NCBI RefSeq assembly: GCF_030818655.1
Contig: NZ_JAUTAN010000001.1
Coordinates: 3,100,001-3,164,000 of the forward strand
From: Nocardioides zeae
GTDB taxonomy: Bacteria; Actinomycetota; Actinomycetes; Propionibacteriales; Nocardioidaceae
DNA length: 64,000 nucleotides
Direction: 5' to 3'
Part shown: in pieces, positions 42,325 to 50,669 of the stretch
Layout: each line of letters begins with the position of its first letter
How positions within the stretch are numbered: the first letter of the stretch is position 1
Translations under genes and position numbers: made by a program
Notes under the pieces: generated by a model
Seen by the model: only the letters and a program-made list of their open reading frames with translations
The model's database searches: none
Told to the model about the DNA's origin: nothing

Positions 42325-43014
42325 ATGTACGTGCTCGTCCACGGCGCCGGCATGGGCGCCAGCTGCTGGGAGCCGTTGCTCCCCCACCTCGACGGCCCCG
42401 CCGTGGCCGTCGACCTGCCCGGCCGCGGCACCCGGGCCGACGTGCCGCTGACGTCCGTCACCCTCGACGACTGCGCCCAGGCACTGCTCGACGACGTCGC
42501 CGCCCTCGAGGGGGACGACCTGGTGCTGGTCGCCCACTCGTTCGCCGGCGTCACGGTGCCCCGCGTCATGGCCGCCCTCGCCCCCCGGCTGCGGCACGTC
42601 GTCTTCCTGTCGGCGGTCGTGCCGCCCGACGGGTCCGCGGTGCTCGACCAGATCGACCCGGGGGTGCGGGAGGCCGTGCGTGCCTCCACGGGCGACGGCA
42701 TCTACCACCAGGACCCCGCCGGCGCGCAGGCCATGCTGTGCAACGACATGGACGAGGCACAGACCGCGTGGACGCTCGCGCAGGTCGTCGACGACGCGGC
42801 GGCGCTGCTGACGGAGCCGGTCGACCTGTCCGGGCTGGAGGCCGACGTCCCCCGGACCTACGTGCGCCTGACGAACGACGCCTGCTACACGCCGGTCCTG
42901 CAGGAGGCGTCCGCGCGCCGTGTCGGCGGGAACGAGGTCTTCCTCGACGCGGGACACATGGCCATGGTGACGATCCCCGAGCAGGTCGCGGGGGTCCTGC
43001 GCGAGGCGCGCTGA
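42325..43014 (+). CDS. Alpha/beta-fold hydrolase
   Basis: 229 aa. It starts YVLVHGAGMGASCWEPLLPHL (oxyanion HG motif); the nucleophile elbow is LVAHSFAGVT, with alanines where GxSxG glycines are common, as in plant-esterase/hydroxynitrile-lyase relatives. A late histidine in DAGHMAM completes the triad. It is an esterase or C-C hydrolase; 3-oxoadipate enol-lactonase is unlikely because the length and motifs differ. It follows the SDR gene and is closed by the 45-bp hairpin element. Confidence 0.82.
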   Translation: MYVLVHGAGMGASCWEPLLPHLDGPAVAVDLPGRGTRADVPLTSVTLDDCAQALLDDVAALEGDDLVLVAHSFAGVTVPRVMAALAPRLRHVVFLSAVVPPDGSAVLDQIDPGVREAVRASTGDGIYHQDPAGAQAMLCNDMDEAQTAWTLAQVVDDAAALLTEPVDLSGLEADVPRTYVRLTNDACYTPVLQEASARRVGGNEVFLDAGHMAMVTIPEQVAGVLREAR

Positions 43015-43025
43015 ACCCACCCCGG

Positions 43026-43070
43026 GTCGTGGCCCCAGCGCACCGTCTTCCGTAGCGCTGGGGCCACGAC
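43026..43070. repeat. 45-bp intergenic hairpin element, copy 3
   Basis: Same arms as copies at 15540 and 21566. The loop contains CCGTCTTCCG and the right flank shares CGGTACGGCGCG with copy 1. It lies between two genes in the same direction, after the hydrolase stop and before the IclR start. Confidence 0.85.
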
Positions 43071-43103
43071 CCGGTACGGCGCGGGTCGACCGTCTGGCAC
43101 GCT

Positions 43104-43910
43104 GTGGCCACCATGCCGACCGATCCCGAGCCTGCCGCCGAGCCGGCAGCGCCGACCCCGCCCGAGCCGATCCAGTCGCTCGTGCGCGGGCTGGCGGTGG
43201 TGCGGGCGTTCGACGGCGAGCACCCCCGCCTGACCCTGTCGGACGCCGCCCGCCGCTCCGGACTCTCCCGCGCGACCGCGCGGCGGGTGCTCCACACCTT
43301 GGTCACGGAGGGGTACGCCGCCACCGACGGCCGCACCTTCCGCCTGACCCCGCGCATCCTCGAGCTCGGGTTCGCCTACCTCTCCGCGCTCGGCCTGCCG
43401 GCGGTCGCGCAGCCGCACCTCGAGGCCCTCTCCGCCCAGGTCGGCGAGTCGACGTCGTTGGCGGTGCTCGACGGCGACCAGGTCGTGTACGTCGCGCGCG
43501 TCGCCACCCGCCGCATCATGAGCGTCGGGATCACGGTGGGGACGCGGTTCCCGGCGTACGCGACCTCGATGGGCCGCGTGCTGCTCGCCGGTCTCGACGA
43601 CGCGGCGGTCGACGACGTCCTCGACGGCGACCTCGTCGCCTGGACGCCGCGGACCCTGACGGACCGCGCCGCGCTGCGGGCGGAGGTCGGGCGGACGCGC
43701 GAGCGGGGCTGGGCGGCCGTCGAGGAGGAGCTCGAACGCGGGCTGCGCTCCATCGCGGCACCGGTCCGCGACACGGCGGGTGGCGTCGTCGCCGCCGTCA
43801 ACGTGTCCACGTCCGCGCTCGACCAGCGGGACCTCGAGCGGGAGGTCCTCGCGCCCCTCCTCGCGTGCACCGCGGCGATCGGCGCCGACCTGGAGCGCAT
43901 CGGTCGCTGA
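43104..43910 (+). CDS. IclR-family regulator (PcaR/PobR type)
   Basis: 268 aa. The N-terminal winged helix is SLVRGLAVVRAFDGEHPRLTLSDAARRSGLSRATARRVLHTLVTEGY; the effector domain has LEALSAQVGESTSLAVLDGDQVVYVARV and a conserved AYATSMGRVLLAGL. This is the PcaR/PobR/CatR subgroup that controls aromatic degradation. GTG at 43104 or ATG at 43113 may be used. It lies 95 bases before the thiolase gene, whose promoter has three inverted GTTCG/CGAAC repeats, so it probably activates pcaF-pcaI-pcaJ with 3-oxoadipate or a related acid as effector. Confidence 0.88.
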   Translation: MATMPTDPEPAAEPAAPTPPEPIQSLVRGLAVVRAFDGEHPRLTLSDAARRSGLSRATARRVLHTLVTEGYAATDGRTFRLTPRILELGFAYLSALGLPAVAQPHLEALSAQVGESTSLAVLDGDQVVYVARVATRRIMSVGITVGTRFPAYATSMGRVLLAGLDDAAVDDVLDGDLVAWTPRTLTDRAALRAEVGRTRERGWAAVEEELERGLRSIAAPVRDTAGGVVAAVNVSTSALDQRDLEREVLAPLLACTAAIGADLERIGR

Positions 43911-43960
43911 ACCGCTCGGGGGCGCGACCTTGGCACGGTCTCGCTCGCGGCGTACAGTCG

Positions 43961-43994
43961 GTTCGGAAAGCGAACGGACGTTCGCTAGGCGAAC
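43961..43994. promoter_or_regulatory. Three overlapping inverted repeats upstream of pcaF
   Basis: GTTCGGAAAGCGAAC (43961-43975), AGCGAACGGACGTTCGCT (43969-43986) and GTTCGCTAGGCGAAC (43980-43994) share the half site GTTCG/CGAAC. IclR-type regulators often bind two or three neighbouring palindromes. The last one ends just before the ribosome-binding site AAGGAG. Confidence 0.75.
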
Positions 43995-44005
43995 AAGGAG
44001 TTCCG

Positions 44006-45262
44006 GTGGAGCAGCTCGACACCTACCTGTACGCAGCCACCCGCACGCCGTTCGGGAAGTTCAACGGGGCGCTCGCCGGGGTGCGGCCCGACGACCTGGC
44101 CGCCGGCGTCCTCACGGACCTGCTGGCCCGCACCCCCGGCCTCGACGCCGCGAGCCTCGCCGAACGCACCGAGGTGTTCTTCGGCAACGCCAACGGCGCG
44201 GGCGAGGACAACCGCAACGTCGGCCGGATGGCCTGGCTGCTCGCCGGTCTGCCCGTCGCGACGCCCGCGACCACGATCAACCGGCTGTGCGGCTCGAGCC
44301 TCGACGCCGCGATCCAGGCCTCCCGCGCACTCGCGTCGGGCGACCTCGGCGAGGACGGCATCGCCGTCGTCGGCGGCGTCGAGTCGATGACGCGCGCGCC
44401 GTGGGTGCTGCCCAAGTCCGACCGCCCGTTCCCCGCCGGCGACGTCACCGCGGTCTCGACGACCCTCGGCTGGCGGCTCGTGAACCGGCGGATGCCGCAG
44501 GAGTGGACGGTCTCGCTGGGCGAGGCGAACGAGCAGCTCCAGGAGCGCTTCGGCATCAGCCGCGAGCGGCAGGACGCGTTCGCCGCTCGCTCGCACGAGC
44601 TCGCCACGCAGGCCTGGGCCGACGGGTTCTACGACGCGTTCGTGTCGCCCGTCGAGGTCCCCGGCCGCAAGGGCACGACGACCGTGGCCCGCGACGAGGG
44701 CGTCCGCCCCGACACCACGGTCGACACGCTCGCAGGCCTCACGCCCTCCTTCCGCCCCGACGGCACCATCACGGCCGGCAACGCCTCCCCCCTCTCCGAC
44801 GGCGCCTCGGCCCTCCTGCTCGGTACGGCGGGGGCCGCGGCCCGCGTCGGCGCCGAGCCCGTCGCGCGGATCGCGGGCCGGGCGGCGAGCGCGCTGGAGC
44901 CACAGGCCTTCGGGTTCGCGCCCGCCGAGGCGGCCGACCGGGCCCTCGCCCTGGCCGGCATCGGCTGGGACCAGGTCGGCGCGGTGGAGCTCAACGAGGC
45001 CTTCGCGGTGCAGTCCCTGGCCTGCGTCGACGCCTGGCTGCCCGAGGGGCTGCGTGACCCCGGGATCGTCAACACCCGGGGCGGCGCGATCGCCCTGGGC
45101 CACCCGCTCGGCGCGTCCGGCGGCCGGGTGCTCGGCACTCTCGCGGCGGTCCTGCGCGAGCGCGGCGAGCGGTGGGGGCTCGCCGCGATCTGCATCGGCG
45201 TGGGCCAGGCGCTCGCGGTCGTGCTGGAGAACCTCGACGCCACGGCGGGAGGGGCCCGATGA
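44006..45262 (+). CDS. pcaF: 3-oxoadipyl-CoA thiolase
   Basis: 418 aa. The acyl-accepting cysteine is C95 in INRLCGSSLDA; the other catalytic parts are NEAFAVQSLACVDAW, GGAIALGHPLGASGGRV and CIGVGQALAVV (usually CIGGGQ). It splits 3-oxoadipyl-CoA into succinyl-CoA and acetyl-CoA, the last step of the beta-ketoadipate pathway. The GTG start at 44006 has AAGGAG upstream; the earlier in-frame extension would cross the operator repeats. It is coupled to the next gene through ATGA. The neighbouring CoA transferase genes support the assignment over a fatty-acid thiolase. Confidence 0.88.
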   Translation: MEQLDTYLYAATRTPFGKFNGALAGVRPDDLAAGVLTDLLARTPGLDAASLAERTEVFFGNANGAGEDNRNVGRMAWLLAGLPVATPATTINRLCGSSLDAAIQASRALASGDLGEDGIAVVGGVESMTRAPWVLPKSDRPFPAGDVTAVSTTLGWRLVNRRMPQEWTVSLGEANEQLQERFGISRERQDAFAARSHELATQAWADGFYDAFVSPVEVPGRKGTTTVARDEGVRPDTTVDTLAGLTPSFRPDGTITAGNASPLSDGASALLLGTAGAAARVGAEPVARIAGRAASALEPQAFGFAPAEAADRALALAGIGWDQVGAVELNEAFAVQSLACVDAWLPEGLRDPGIVNTRGGAIALGHPLGASGGRVLGTLAAVLRERGERWGLAAICIGVGQALAVVLENLDATAGGAR

Positions 45263-45945
45263 CCACGTTCCACACCGATCCGGCCGAGGCCGTCGCCGGC
45301 ACCGCCGACGGGTCCACCGTGCTCGTCGGCGGCTTCGGGATGGCCGGCATGCCGGTGACCCTGATCGACGCCCTCATCGACTCCGGTGCCCGCGACCTGA
45401 CGGTCGTCTCGAACAACGCCGGCAACGGCGACACCGGTCTCGCCGCGCTGCTCGCGGCGAAGCGGGTCCGCAAGATCATCTGCTCGTTCCCCCGCCAGTC
45501 CGACTCCTGGGTCTTCGACGGGCTCTACCGGGGCGGCGAGATCGAGCTCGAGGTCGTGCCGCAGGGCAACCTCGCCGAGCGCATGCGTGCGGCGGGCGCC
45601 GGCATCGGCGCCTTCTTCTCCCCCACCGGCGTCGGCACGCTGCTGGCCGAGGGCAAGGAGGAGCGCACGATCGACGGCCGCCGCCACGTGCTCGAGATGC
45701 CGATCAAGGGCGACGTCGCCCTCATCGGAGCGCACCGCGCCGACCCCATGGGCAACCTCGTCTTCCGCAAGACGGCCCGGAACTTCGGGCCCGTCATGGC
45801 CACGGCGGCGACCACCACGGTCGTCGAGGTGCGGGAGGTCGTGGGGCTGGGCGAGCTCGATCCCGAAGCGGTCGTCACGCCCGGCATCTACGTCGACCGG
45901 GTGCTGGACCTGTCCGCCACCACCGATCCGGAGGCCACCGCGTGA
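45259..45945 (+). CDS. pcaI: 3-oxoadipate CoA-transferase subunit A
   Basis: 228 aa, family I CoA-transferase alpha subunit. TVLVGGFGMAGMPVTLIDALID is the N-terminal glycine-rich CoA site, and GAFFSPTGVGTLLAEGKEERTIDGRRHVLEMPIKGDVALIGAHRADPMGNL is diagnostic of the subunit. With PcaJ it moves CoA from succinyl-CoA to 3-oxoadipate. The ATG overlaps the thiolase stop (ATGA) and its own stop overlaps the next GTG. Acetoacetate would be an alternative acceptor, but the pcaF and cat neighbours favour 3-oxoadipate. Confidence 0.88.
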   Translation: MTTFHTDPAEAVAGTADGSTVLVGGFGMAGMPVTLIDALIDSGARDLTVVSNNAGNGDTGLAALLAAKRVRKIICSFPRQSDSWVFDGLYRGGEIELEVVPQGNLAERMRAAGAGIGAFFSPTGVGTLLAEGKEERTIDGRRHVLEMPIKGDVALIGAHRADPMGNLVFRKTARNFGPVMATAATTTVVEVREVVGLGELDPEAVVTPGIYVDRVLDLSATTDPEATA

Positions 45946-46628
45946 GCACCCTCGTCCTGCCGTCCGCGACCACGGAGCACACCGACCGCGGCCCCCTCGA
46001 CAAGCACGAGCTCGCCGCGATCATCGCGCGCGACATCCCGCGGGGCTCCTACGTCAACCTCGGCATCGGGCAGCCCACCCTCGTGGCCGACCACCTCGCC
46101 CCCGACGCGGGCGTCGTGCTCCACACCGAGAACGGCATGCTCAACATGGGCCCGGCCGCCCAGGGCGACGAGGTCGACCCCGACCTCACCAACGCCGGGA
46201 AGGTGCCGGTGACGGAGCTCCCGGGCGCGGCGTACTTCCACCACGCCGACTCCTTCGCCATGATGCGCGGCGGCCACCTCGACGTGTGCGTGCTCGGGGC
46301 CTACCAGGTCGCCGCCAACGGCGACCTCGCCAACTGGCACACGGGCGCGCCTGACGCGATCCCGGCCGTGGGCGGGGCCATGGACCTGGCCATCGGGGCC
46401 AAGGACGTGCTCGTCATGATGACGCTCTTCTCGAAGGACGGCACGGCGAAGCTCGTCGAGGCGTGCACCTACCCGCTGACCGGGGCGGCGTGCGTGAGCC
46501 GCGTCTACACCGACCACGGCGTCTTCGCCGTGGGCGGTCCCGACGCTGGGGTGACCGTGCTGGAGACCTACGGCGCCTCGGTCGACGAGCTCGCGTCGCG
46601 CACCGGGTTGCCGTTGCGCCGGCTCTGA
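45942..46628 (+). CDS. pcaJ: 3-oxoadipate CoA-transferase subunit B
   Basis: 228 aa, beta subunit. YVNLGIGQPTLVADHL leads to the catalytic glutamate in LHTENGMLNMGPAA, which forms the covalent glutamyl-CoA intermediate; GGHLDVCVLGAYQVAANGDLANW and GGAMDLAIGAKDVLVMM follow as expected. The GTG at 45942 overlaps the pcaI stop as GTGA. It completes the pcaF-pcaI-pcaJ operon. Confidence 0.9.
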   Translation: MSTLVLPSATTEHTDRGPLDKHELAAIIARDIPRGSYVNLGIGQPTLVADHLAPDAGVVLHTENGMLNMGPAAQGDEVDPDLTNAGKVPVTELPGAAYFHHADSFAMMRGGHLDVCVLGAYQVAANGDLANWHTGAPDAIPAVGGAMDLAIGAKDVLVMMTLFSKDGTAKLVEACTYPLTGAACVSRVYTDHGVFAVGGPDAGVTVLETYGASVDELASRTGLPLRRL

Positions 46629-46648
46629 CCCGCTGACAGGCTCCCGCC

Positions 46649-47554
46649 ATGGAGCTGCGTCACCTGCGGTACTTCGTCGCGGTCGCCGAGGAGTGCCACT
46701 TCGGGCGGGCGGCGGAGCGGCTGCACATCGCGCAACCGCCGCTCAGCCAGCAGATCAAGCAGCTCGAGGCGCACCTCGGCGTCACCCTGCTGACCCGGTC
46801 GACGCGGCGCGTGGAGCTCACGGCCGCGGGCGCGGCGTACCTCGACCACGCACGCGCCATCCTCGCGTCCGTGGACCGGGCGGCCGACGACGCCCGCCGG
46901 GTCGCCGACGGCTGCGTCGGGCGGGTGGCGATCGGGTTCACCGGGTCGGCGACCTACGAGCTGCTGCCGCGCCTCGCGCGCGTGCTGCGCGCCGAGCTGC
47001 CGGACGTCGAGGTCGAGCTCCACGGCGAGATCCTGACCCCGGGCCAGGTCGCGCGGCTGCACGACGGCTCGCTCGACGTCGGCGTGCTGCGGCCGCCGGT
47101 CGAGGACGACGCGCTCGACGTCCACCTGCTGCGGCGCGAGCCGCTGGTCGCGGTGCTGCCCGACGCGCACCCGCTCGTCGCGGCGCCGGGGATCTCCGCG
47201 GTGCGGCTGGCCGACCTCGCGGGCGAGTCCTTCGTGACGTACCCGTCGGGACACCGGTCGGTCGTGCACGAGGCCGTGCTCGCCGCCTGCCGTGCGGCGG
47301 GGTTCGAGCCCCAGCCCGTGGCCGAGGTCGCGGAGACCTCGACCCTCGTGTCGTTCGTGGCCGCGGGCCTGGGCGTCGCGCTCGTGCCGGAGTCGGTCCA
47401 GCACCTGCGCATCACGGGCGCGGCCTACCGCCCGTTGGCCGGCACGGCACCGAGCGTCGACCTCGGGGTGGCCACGCGACGCGGCGAGGACGCCCCCGTC
47501 GTCCGTCGCGTGCTCGACCTCCTGGGCGCGATCGGGGCGACACCCCTTTATTAG
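46649..47554 (+). CDS. LysR-family regulator (CatR/BenM type)
   Basis: 301 aa. It starts MELRHLRYFVAVAEECHFGRAAERLHIAQPPLSQQIKQLE, very close to CatR/BenM-type activators. The effector domain has GFTGSATYELLPRLARVLR and a late AETSTLVSFVAAGLGVALVPES. Placed between pcaJ and catB on the same strand, 70 bases before catB, it probably activates the cat genes with cis,cis-muconate as inducer. Co-orientation rather than divergence is less usual for LysR regulators. Confidence 0.87.
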   Translation: MELRHLRYFVAVAEECHFGRAAERLHIAQPPLSQQIKQLEAHLGVTLLTRSTRRVELTAAGAAYLDHARAILASVDRAADDARRVADGCVGRVAIGFTGSATYELLPRLARVLRAELPDVEVELHGEILTPGQVARLHDGSLDVGVLRPPVEDDALDVHLLRREPLVAVLPDAHPLVAAPGISAVRLADLAGESFVTYPSGHRSVVHEAVLAACRAAGFEPQPVAEVAETSTLVSFVAAGLGVALVPESVQHLRITGAAYRPLAGTAPSVDLGVATRRGEDAPVVRRVLDLLGAIGATPLY

Positions 47555-47565
47555 GTCGCCGCACG

Positions 47566-47613
47566 TCTCGATCGAGAGGAACTGAGTCCTTCACTCGACA
47601 CGAATCTCGTGTG
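47566..47613 (+). promoter_or_regulatory. catB promoter region with two palindromes
   Basis: TCTCGATCGAGA (47566-47577) and ACACGA-ATC-TCGTGT (47599-47613) lie in the 70-bp gap before catB; the second ends 11 bases before the ATG. Either could be the site of the LysR-type activator. No clear ribosome-binding site is seen before the catB ATG. Confidence 0.45.
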
Positions 47614-47624
47614 ACCGTCGTCGC

Positions 47625-48728
47625 ATGAAGATCAGCCGGGTAGAGGCGATCCCCTACGCGATCCCCTACCGCAAGCCCCTGGCGTTCGCCAGCGGCGCGG
47701 TGGCGACGGCCGACCACGTGCTGGTGCGCGTGCACACCGACGACGGGATCGTGGGACAGGCCGACGCCCCGCCCCGGCCGTACACCTACGGCGAGACCCA
47801 GACCTCCATCCGCAGCGTCGTCACCGAGCTGTTCGCACCGGCGATCGAGGGTCTCTCGATCCTGGACCGCGAGCAGGTGCGGAGCCGCCTGGAGCGCACC
47901 GTGGGCAACCCGGTCGCCAAGGCCGCGGTCGACATGGCGATCTGGGACGCGATCGGCCAGACCCTCGGCGTCTCCGTCTCGGAGCTGCTCGGCGGCTTCA
48001 CCGACCGGGTCCGGGTCTCCCACATGGTCGGCTTCGCCGAGCCGGCGGCCATGGTCGCCGAGGCGGAGCGGATCCGGGAGACCTACGGCATCACCGTCTT
48101 CAAGGTGAAGGTCGGCCGCCGGCCCTACCGCCTCGACGTCGACGTCTGCCGCGCCCTGCGCGCCGGGCTCGGCGACGACGTGGAGCTCTACGTCGACGGC
48201 AACCGCGGCTGGACCGCCTCGGAGTCGGCCCGAGCTCTCGCCGAGATGGCCGACCTCGGGCTCACCATGGCGGAGGAGCTCTGCCCGGCGGACGACGTGC
48301 TGGGCCGTCGCTGGCTCGTGCAGCAGTCGACCATCCCGTTCTTCGCCGACGAGTCCGTCGCGCGGCCCGGCGAGGTGACCCGCGAGCTGCTCGCCGGCGC
48401 GGCCACCGGCATCTCGCTCAAGACGTCCCGCACCGGGTTCACCACCAGCCAGCGTCTCGTCGGGCTCTGCGAGGGCCTCGGGGTGGAGGTCGTGGTGGGC
48501 AACCAGATCGACACGCAGGTCGGCTCGCTGTGCTCGGCGGCGTTCGCCGCGGCGTACGAGCTCACGTCGCGTCGCGCGGCCGAGCTCTCCAACTTCCTCG
48601 ACATGACCGACGACCTCCTCGCCGACCCGCTCGTCATCGAGCACGGCGAGCTCAAGGTGCGCGAGGGCCCGGGCCTCGGCATCGCCGTCGACCCGGAGCG
48701 CCTCGAGCGCTACCGGCTCGACACCTGA
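47625..48728 (+). CDS. catB: Muconate cycloisomerase
   Basis: 367 aa, enolase superfamily. Catalytic lysines K160 and K162 (VFKVKVG), metal ligands D191 (YVDGNRG), E217 and D242 (FADES), and second-side lysine K266 (SLKTSRT) all match the muconate lactonizing enzyme layout. It converts cis,cis-muconate to (+)-muconolactone with Mn2+. Next come catA and catC on the same strand, which confirms the catechol ortho pathway. The chloromuconate-type version is not suggested by any neighbouring gene. Confidence 0.93.
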   Translation: MKISRVEAIPYAIPYRKPLAFASGAVATADHVLVRVHTDDGIVGQADAPPRPYTYGETQTSIRSVVTELFAPAIEGLSILDREQVRSRLERTVGNPVAKAAVDMAIWDAIGQTLGVSVSELLGGFTDRVRVSHMVGFAEPAAMVAEAERIRETYGITVFKVKVGRRPYRLDVDVCRALRAGLGDDVELYVDGNRGWTASESARALAEMADLGLTMAEELCPADDVLGRRWLVQQSTIPFFADESVARPGEVTRELLAGAATGISLKTSRTGFTTSQRLVGLCEGLGVEVVVGNQIDTQVGSLCSAAFAAAYELTSRRAAELSNFLDMTDDLLADPLVIEHGELKVREGPGLGIAVDPERLERYRLDT

Positions 48729-48782
48729 ACCCGTTCCGCCGTTCCACGACCGTCGCCCCGCACCACCACCGAGGAGTCACCG

Positions 48783-49658
48783 ATGACCCAGCAGCTCGAC
48801 CACGACACCGACCTGCACGACGCCACCGTCGCCCGCGCCGCCGACTCGGGCGCCAACGCGACCGCCCAGTTCCAGGCGAAGCAGAAGGCCGCCGTGGCCG
48901 TCTCGAAGGAGCGCGTCTCCGAGGTGGCGACGGCCGCGCTCACCGCGCTCCACGAGGTGATCCGGGACCAGCAGGTGACCTACGAGGAGTACGACGCCCT
49001 CAAGGCCTGGATGATCGCCGTCGGCCAGGACGGCGAGTGGCCGCTCTTCCTCGACGTGTGGATCGAGCACGTCGTCGAGGAGGTCGCCAACGCCGACCGC
49101 GAGGGCTCGAAGGGCTCCATCGAGGGCCCGTACTACGTCCCGGGCGCACCCGCGCTCCCCGCCCAGGCCACGCTCCCCCAGCGCGACGACGAGGTCGGCT
49201 CGCCGCTCCGCTTCCAGGGCCAGGTGCGCGCCGTCGACGGCACGCCGCTGGGCGGCGCCCTCGTCGAGCTGTGGCACGCGGACGACGCAGGCTTCTACTC
49301 GCAGTTCGCCCCCGGCATCCCCGAGTGGAACCTCCGCGGCTCGATCACGGCCGACGACGAGGGGCGCTTCTGGATCGACACCATCCAGCCCGCGCCGTAC
49401 CAGATCCCCACGGACGGCTCCTGCGGCCGCCTCATCGACGCGGCCGGCTGGTCGGCCTGGCGTCCCGCGCACCTGCACCTCAAGGTGTCGGCGCCCGGCC
49501 ACCGGCTCATCACGACGCAGCTCTACTTCGAGGGCGGGGAGCACGTCGCCAACGACATCGCCTCCGCCGTGAAGCCCGAGCTCGTGCTCGCGCCGACGCC
49601 GCGCGCCGACGGCCAGGGCGACGAGGTCACCTACGACTTCGTGCTCGACCCGGCCTGA
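48783..49658 (+). CDS. catA: Catechol 1,2-dioxygenase
   Basis: 291-aa intradiol dioxygenase. The Fe(III) ligands are Y172 (AGFYSQF), Y206 (APYQIP), H230 and H232 (RPAHLHLKV). The N-terminal 100 residues form the helical dimer linker of this family, and SIEGPYYVPGAP opens the catalytic domain. It cleaves catechol to cis,cis-muconate. CGAGGAGTCACCG precedes the ATG, and catC follows after four bases. Order catB-catA-catC is a common variant of cat operons. Confidence 0.95.
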   Translation: MTQQLDHDTDLHDATVARAADSGANATAQFQAKQKAAVAVSKERVSEVATAALTALHEVIRDQQVTYEEYDALKAWMIAVGQDGEWPLFLDVWIEHVVEEVANADREGSKGSIEGPYYVPGAPALPAQATLPQRDDEVGSPLRFQGQVRAVDGTPLGGALVELWHADDAGFYSQFAPGIPEWNLRGSITADDEGRFWIDTIQPAPYQIPTDGSCGRLIDAAGWSAWRPAHLHLKVSAPGHRLITTQLYFEGGEHVANDIASAVKPELVLAPTPRADGQGDEVTYDFVLDPA

Positions 49659-49662
49659 GCCC

Positions 49663-49938
49663 GTGCTGTTCTGCGTCCGGATGGACGTCGACCTCCCCCG
49701 CGACCTCGACCCCGAGGTGCGCGCCGACACCCTCGCCCGGGAGAAGGCCTACAGCCAGGAGCTGCAGCGCTCCGGGAAGTGGCCCCACATCTGGCGGGTC
49801 GTGGGGGCCTACTCGAACATCTCGGTGTTCGACGTCGACTCCACCGAGGAGCTCCACGACCTCCTGTGGAACCTGCCCCTCTTCCCCTACATGACCATCG
49901 ACGTCACGCCGCTCGCGCCGCACCCGTCGGCGATCTGA
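49663..49938 (+). CDS. catC: Muconolactone delta-isomerase
   Basis: 91 aa, the usual length. It shows the family pattern MDVDLPRDLDPEVRADTLAREKAYSQELQRSGKWPHIWRVVGAYSNISVFDVDSTEELHDLL in ordered blocks, ending LPLFPYMTIDVTPLAPHPSAI. It moves the double bond of muconolactone to give 3-oxoadipate enol-lactone. The GTG start at 49663 begins four bases after the catA stop. No enol-lactonase gene (catD/pcaD) follows, so the next step must be encoded elsewhere. Confidence 0.93.
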   Translation: MLFCVRMDVDLPRDLDPEVRADTLAREKAYSQELQRSGKWPHIWRVVGAYSNISVFDVDSTEELHDLLWNLPLFPYMTIDVTPLAPHPSAI

Positions 49939-49966
49939 GGGGCGGCGGGGGGAGGCGCAGAAAGAA

Positions 49967-50029
49967 AACGCGGACCGGAAGGCCTGTTGGATCGATCCAG
50001 CAGGCGTCCTGGTCCGCGTTCTCTTTTTT
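49967..50029. terminator. Bidirectional intrinsic terminator
   Basis: Outer stem AACGCGGACC / GGTCCGCGTT with an inner near-palindrome around GGATCGATCC, followed on the plus strand by a T-run ending in TTTTTT (50024-50029). The left side is A-rich, so it gives a T-rich tail on the minus strand as well. It separates the convergent catC and TetR genes. Confidence 0.85.
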
Positions 50030-50043
50030 CGTGCGGCTCTCCG

Positions 50044-50646
50044 TCAGTCGACGGCGACCGTGATCCCGCGGAGCACGAGCGTCACCGCCGCGTCCACGCG
50101 CTCGTGGAGGACGGTCTCGGGCTCGCGCACCCAGCGGAACACCGCGCCCTGTAGCACGTCGCTGAGGGCCCGGGCGACGTCGGCCACGTCCACGGTCGGA
50201 TCGACCTGCCCCCGGTCCCGGGCGGCCTCCACGTAGGGCGTCACGTCCGCCAGCAGCTGCGACTCGTAGCGCGTCGGCCCCAGCGCGGCCGTCCACCCCA
50301 GCATCATCTGGCGGCTCAGCTCGGGCGTGGACTCGACGGCCTCGCTGATCGACCGGAAGTAGGCCCGGACCGCCACGACCAGGTCCGACGGCGCCGCCTC
50401 CCCCATCGCGTCCTCGATGGCGCGGTCGGCCATCTGCCGCACCCACAGCATCGGGATGTCGCCCTTGGTGGGGAAGTAGTTGAAGACGGTCCGCCGCGAG
50501 GCGCCGGCCTCGGCGGCGATGTCGGCCATCGTCGTCTCCTCGTAGCCACGGGAGACGAAGAGCGTGGACGCCGCCTCGAGCAGCGCCGCGCGGGTCCGCG
50601 CCGCCCGGTCGGGGCGCGGGGGCGACGGGGGCGACGACAGGGGCAT
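50044..50646 (-). CDS. TetR-family regulator of the P450 operon
   Basis: 200 aa. The helix-turn-helix is AALLEAASTLFVSRGYEETTMADIAAEAGASRRTVFNYFPTKGDI; the rest is the helical effector domain with MMLGWTAALGPTRYESQLLADV. The start at 50646 (MPLSSPP) has GGAAGGATC nearby upstream. It is divergent from the P450 gene with a 102-bp gap that carries two TTGCACTC-type palindromes, one inside the P450 promoter spacer. It probably represses both directions until a pathway compound binds. Confidence 0.87.
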   Translation of the reverse strand: MPLSSPPSPPRPDRAARTRAALLEAASTLFVSRGYEETTMADIAAEAGASRRTVFNYFPTKGDIPMLWVRQMADRAIEDAMGEAAPSDLVVAVRAYFRSISEAVESTPELSRQMMLGWTAALGPTRYESQLLADVTPYVEAARDRGQVDPTVDVADVARALSDVLQGAVFRWVREPETVLHERVDAAVTLVLRGITVAVD

Positions 50647-50669
50647 CTCGATCCTTCCGGGGCCGGCTG

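Noticed and set aside
42325..43014. Alpha/beta hydrolase considered as 3-oxoadipate enol-lactonase (catD/pcaD)
   Set aside because: Too short, nucleophile elbow AHSFAG rather than the PcaD-type elbow, and separated from the cat and pca genes by a hairpin and an IclR gene.
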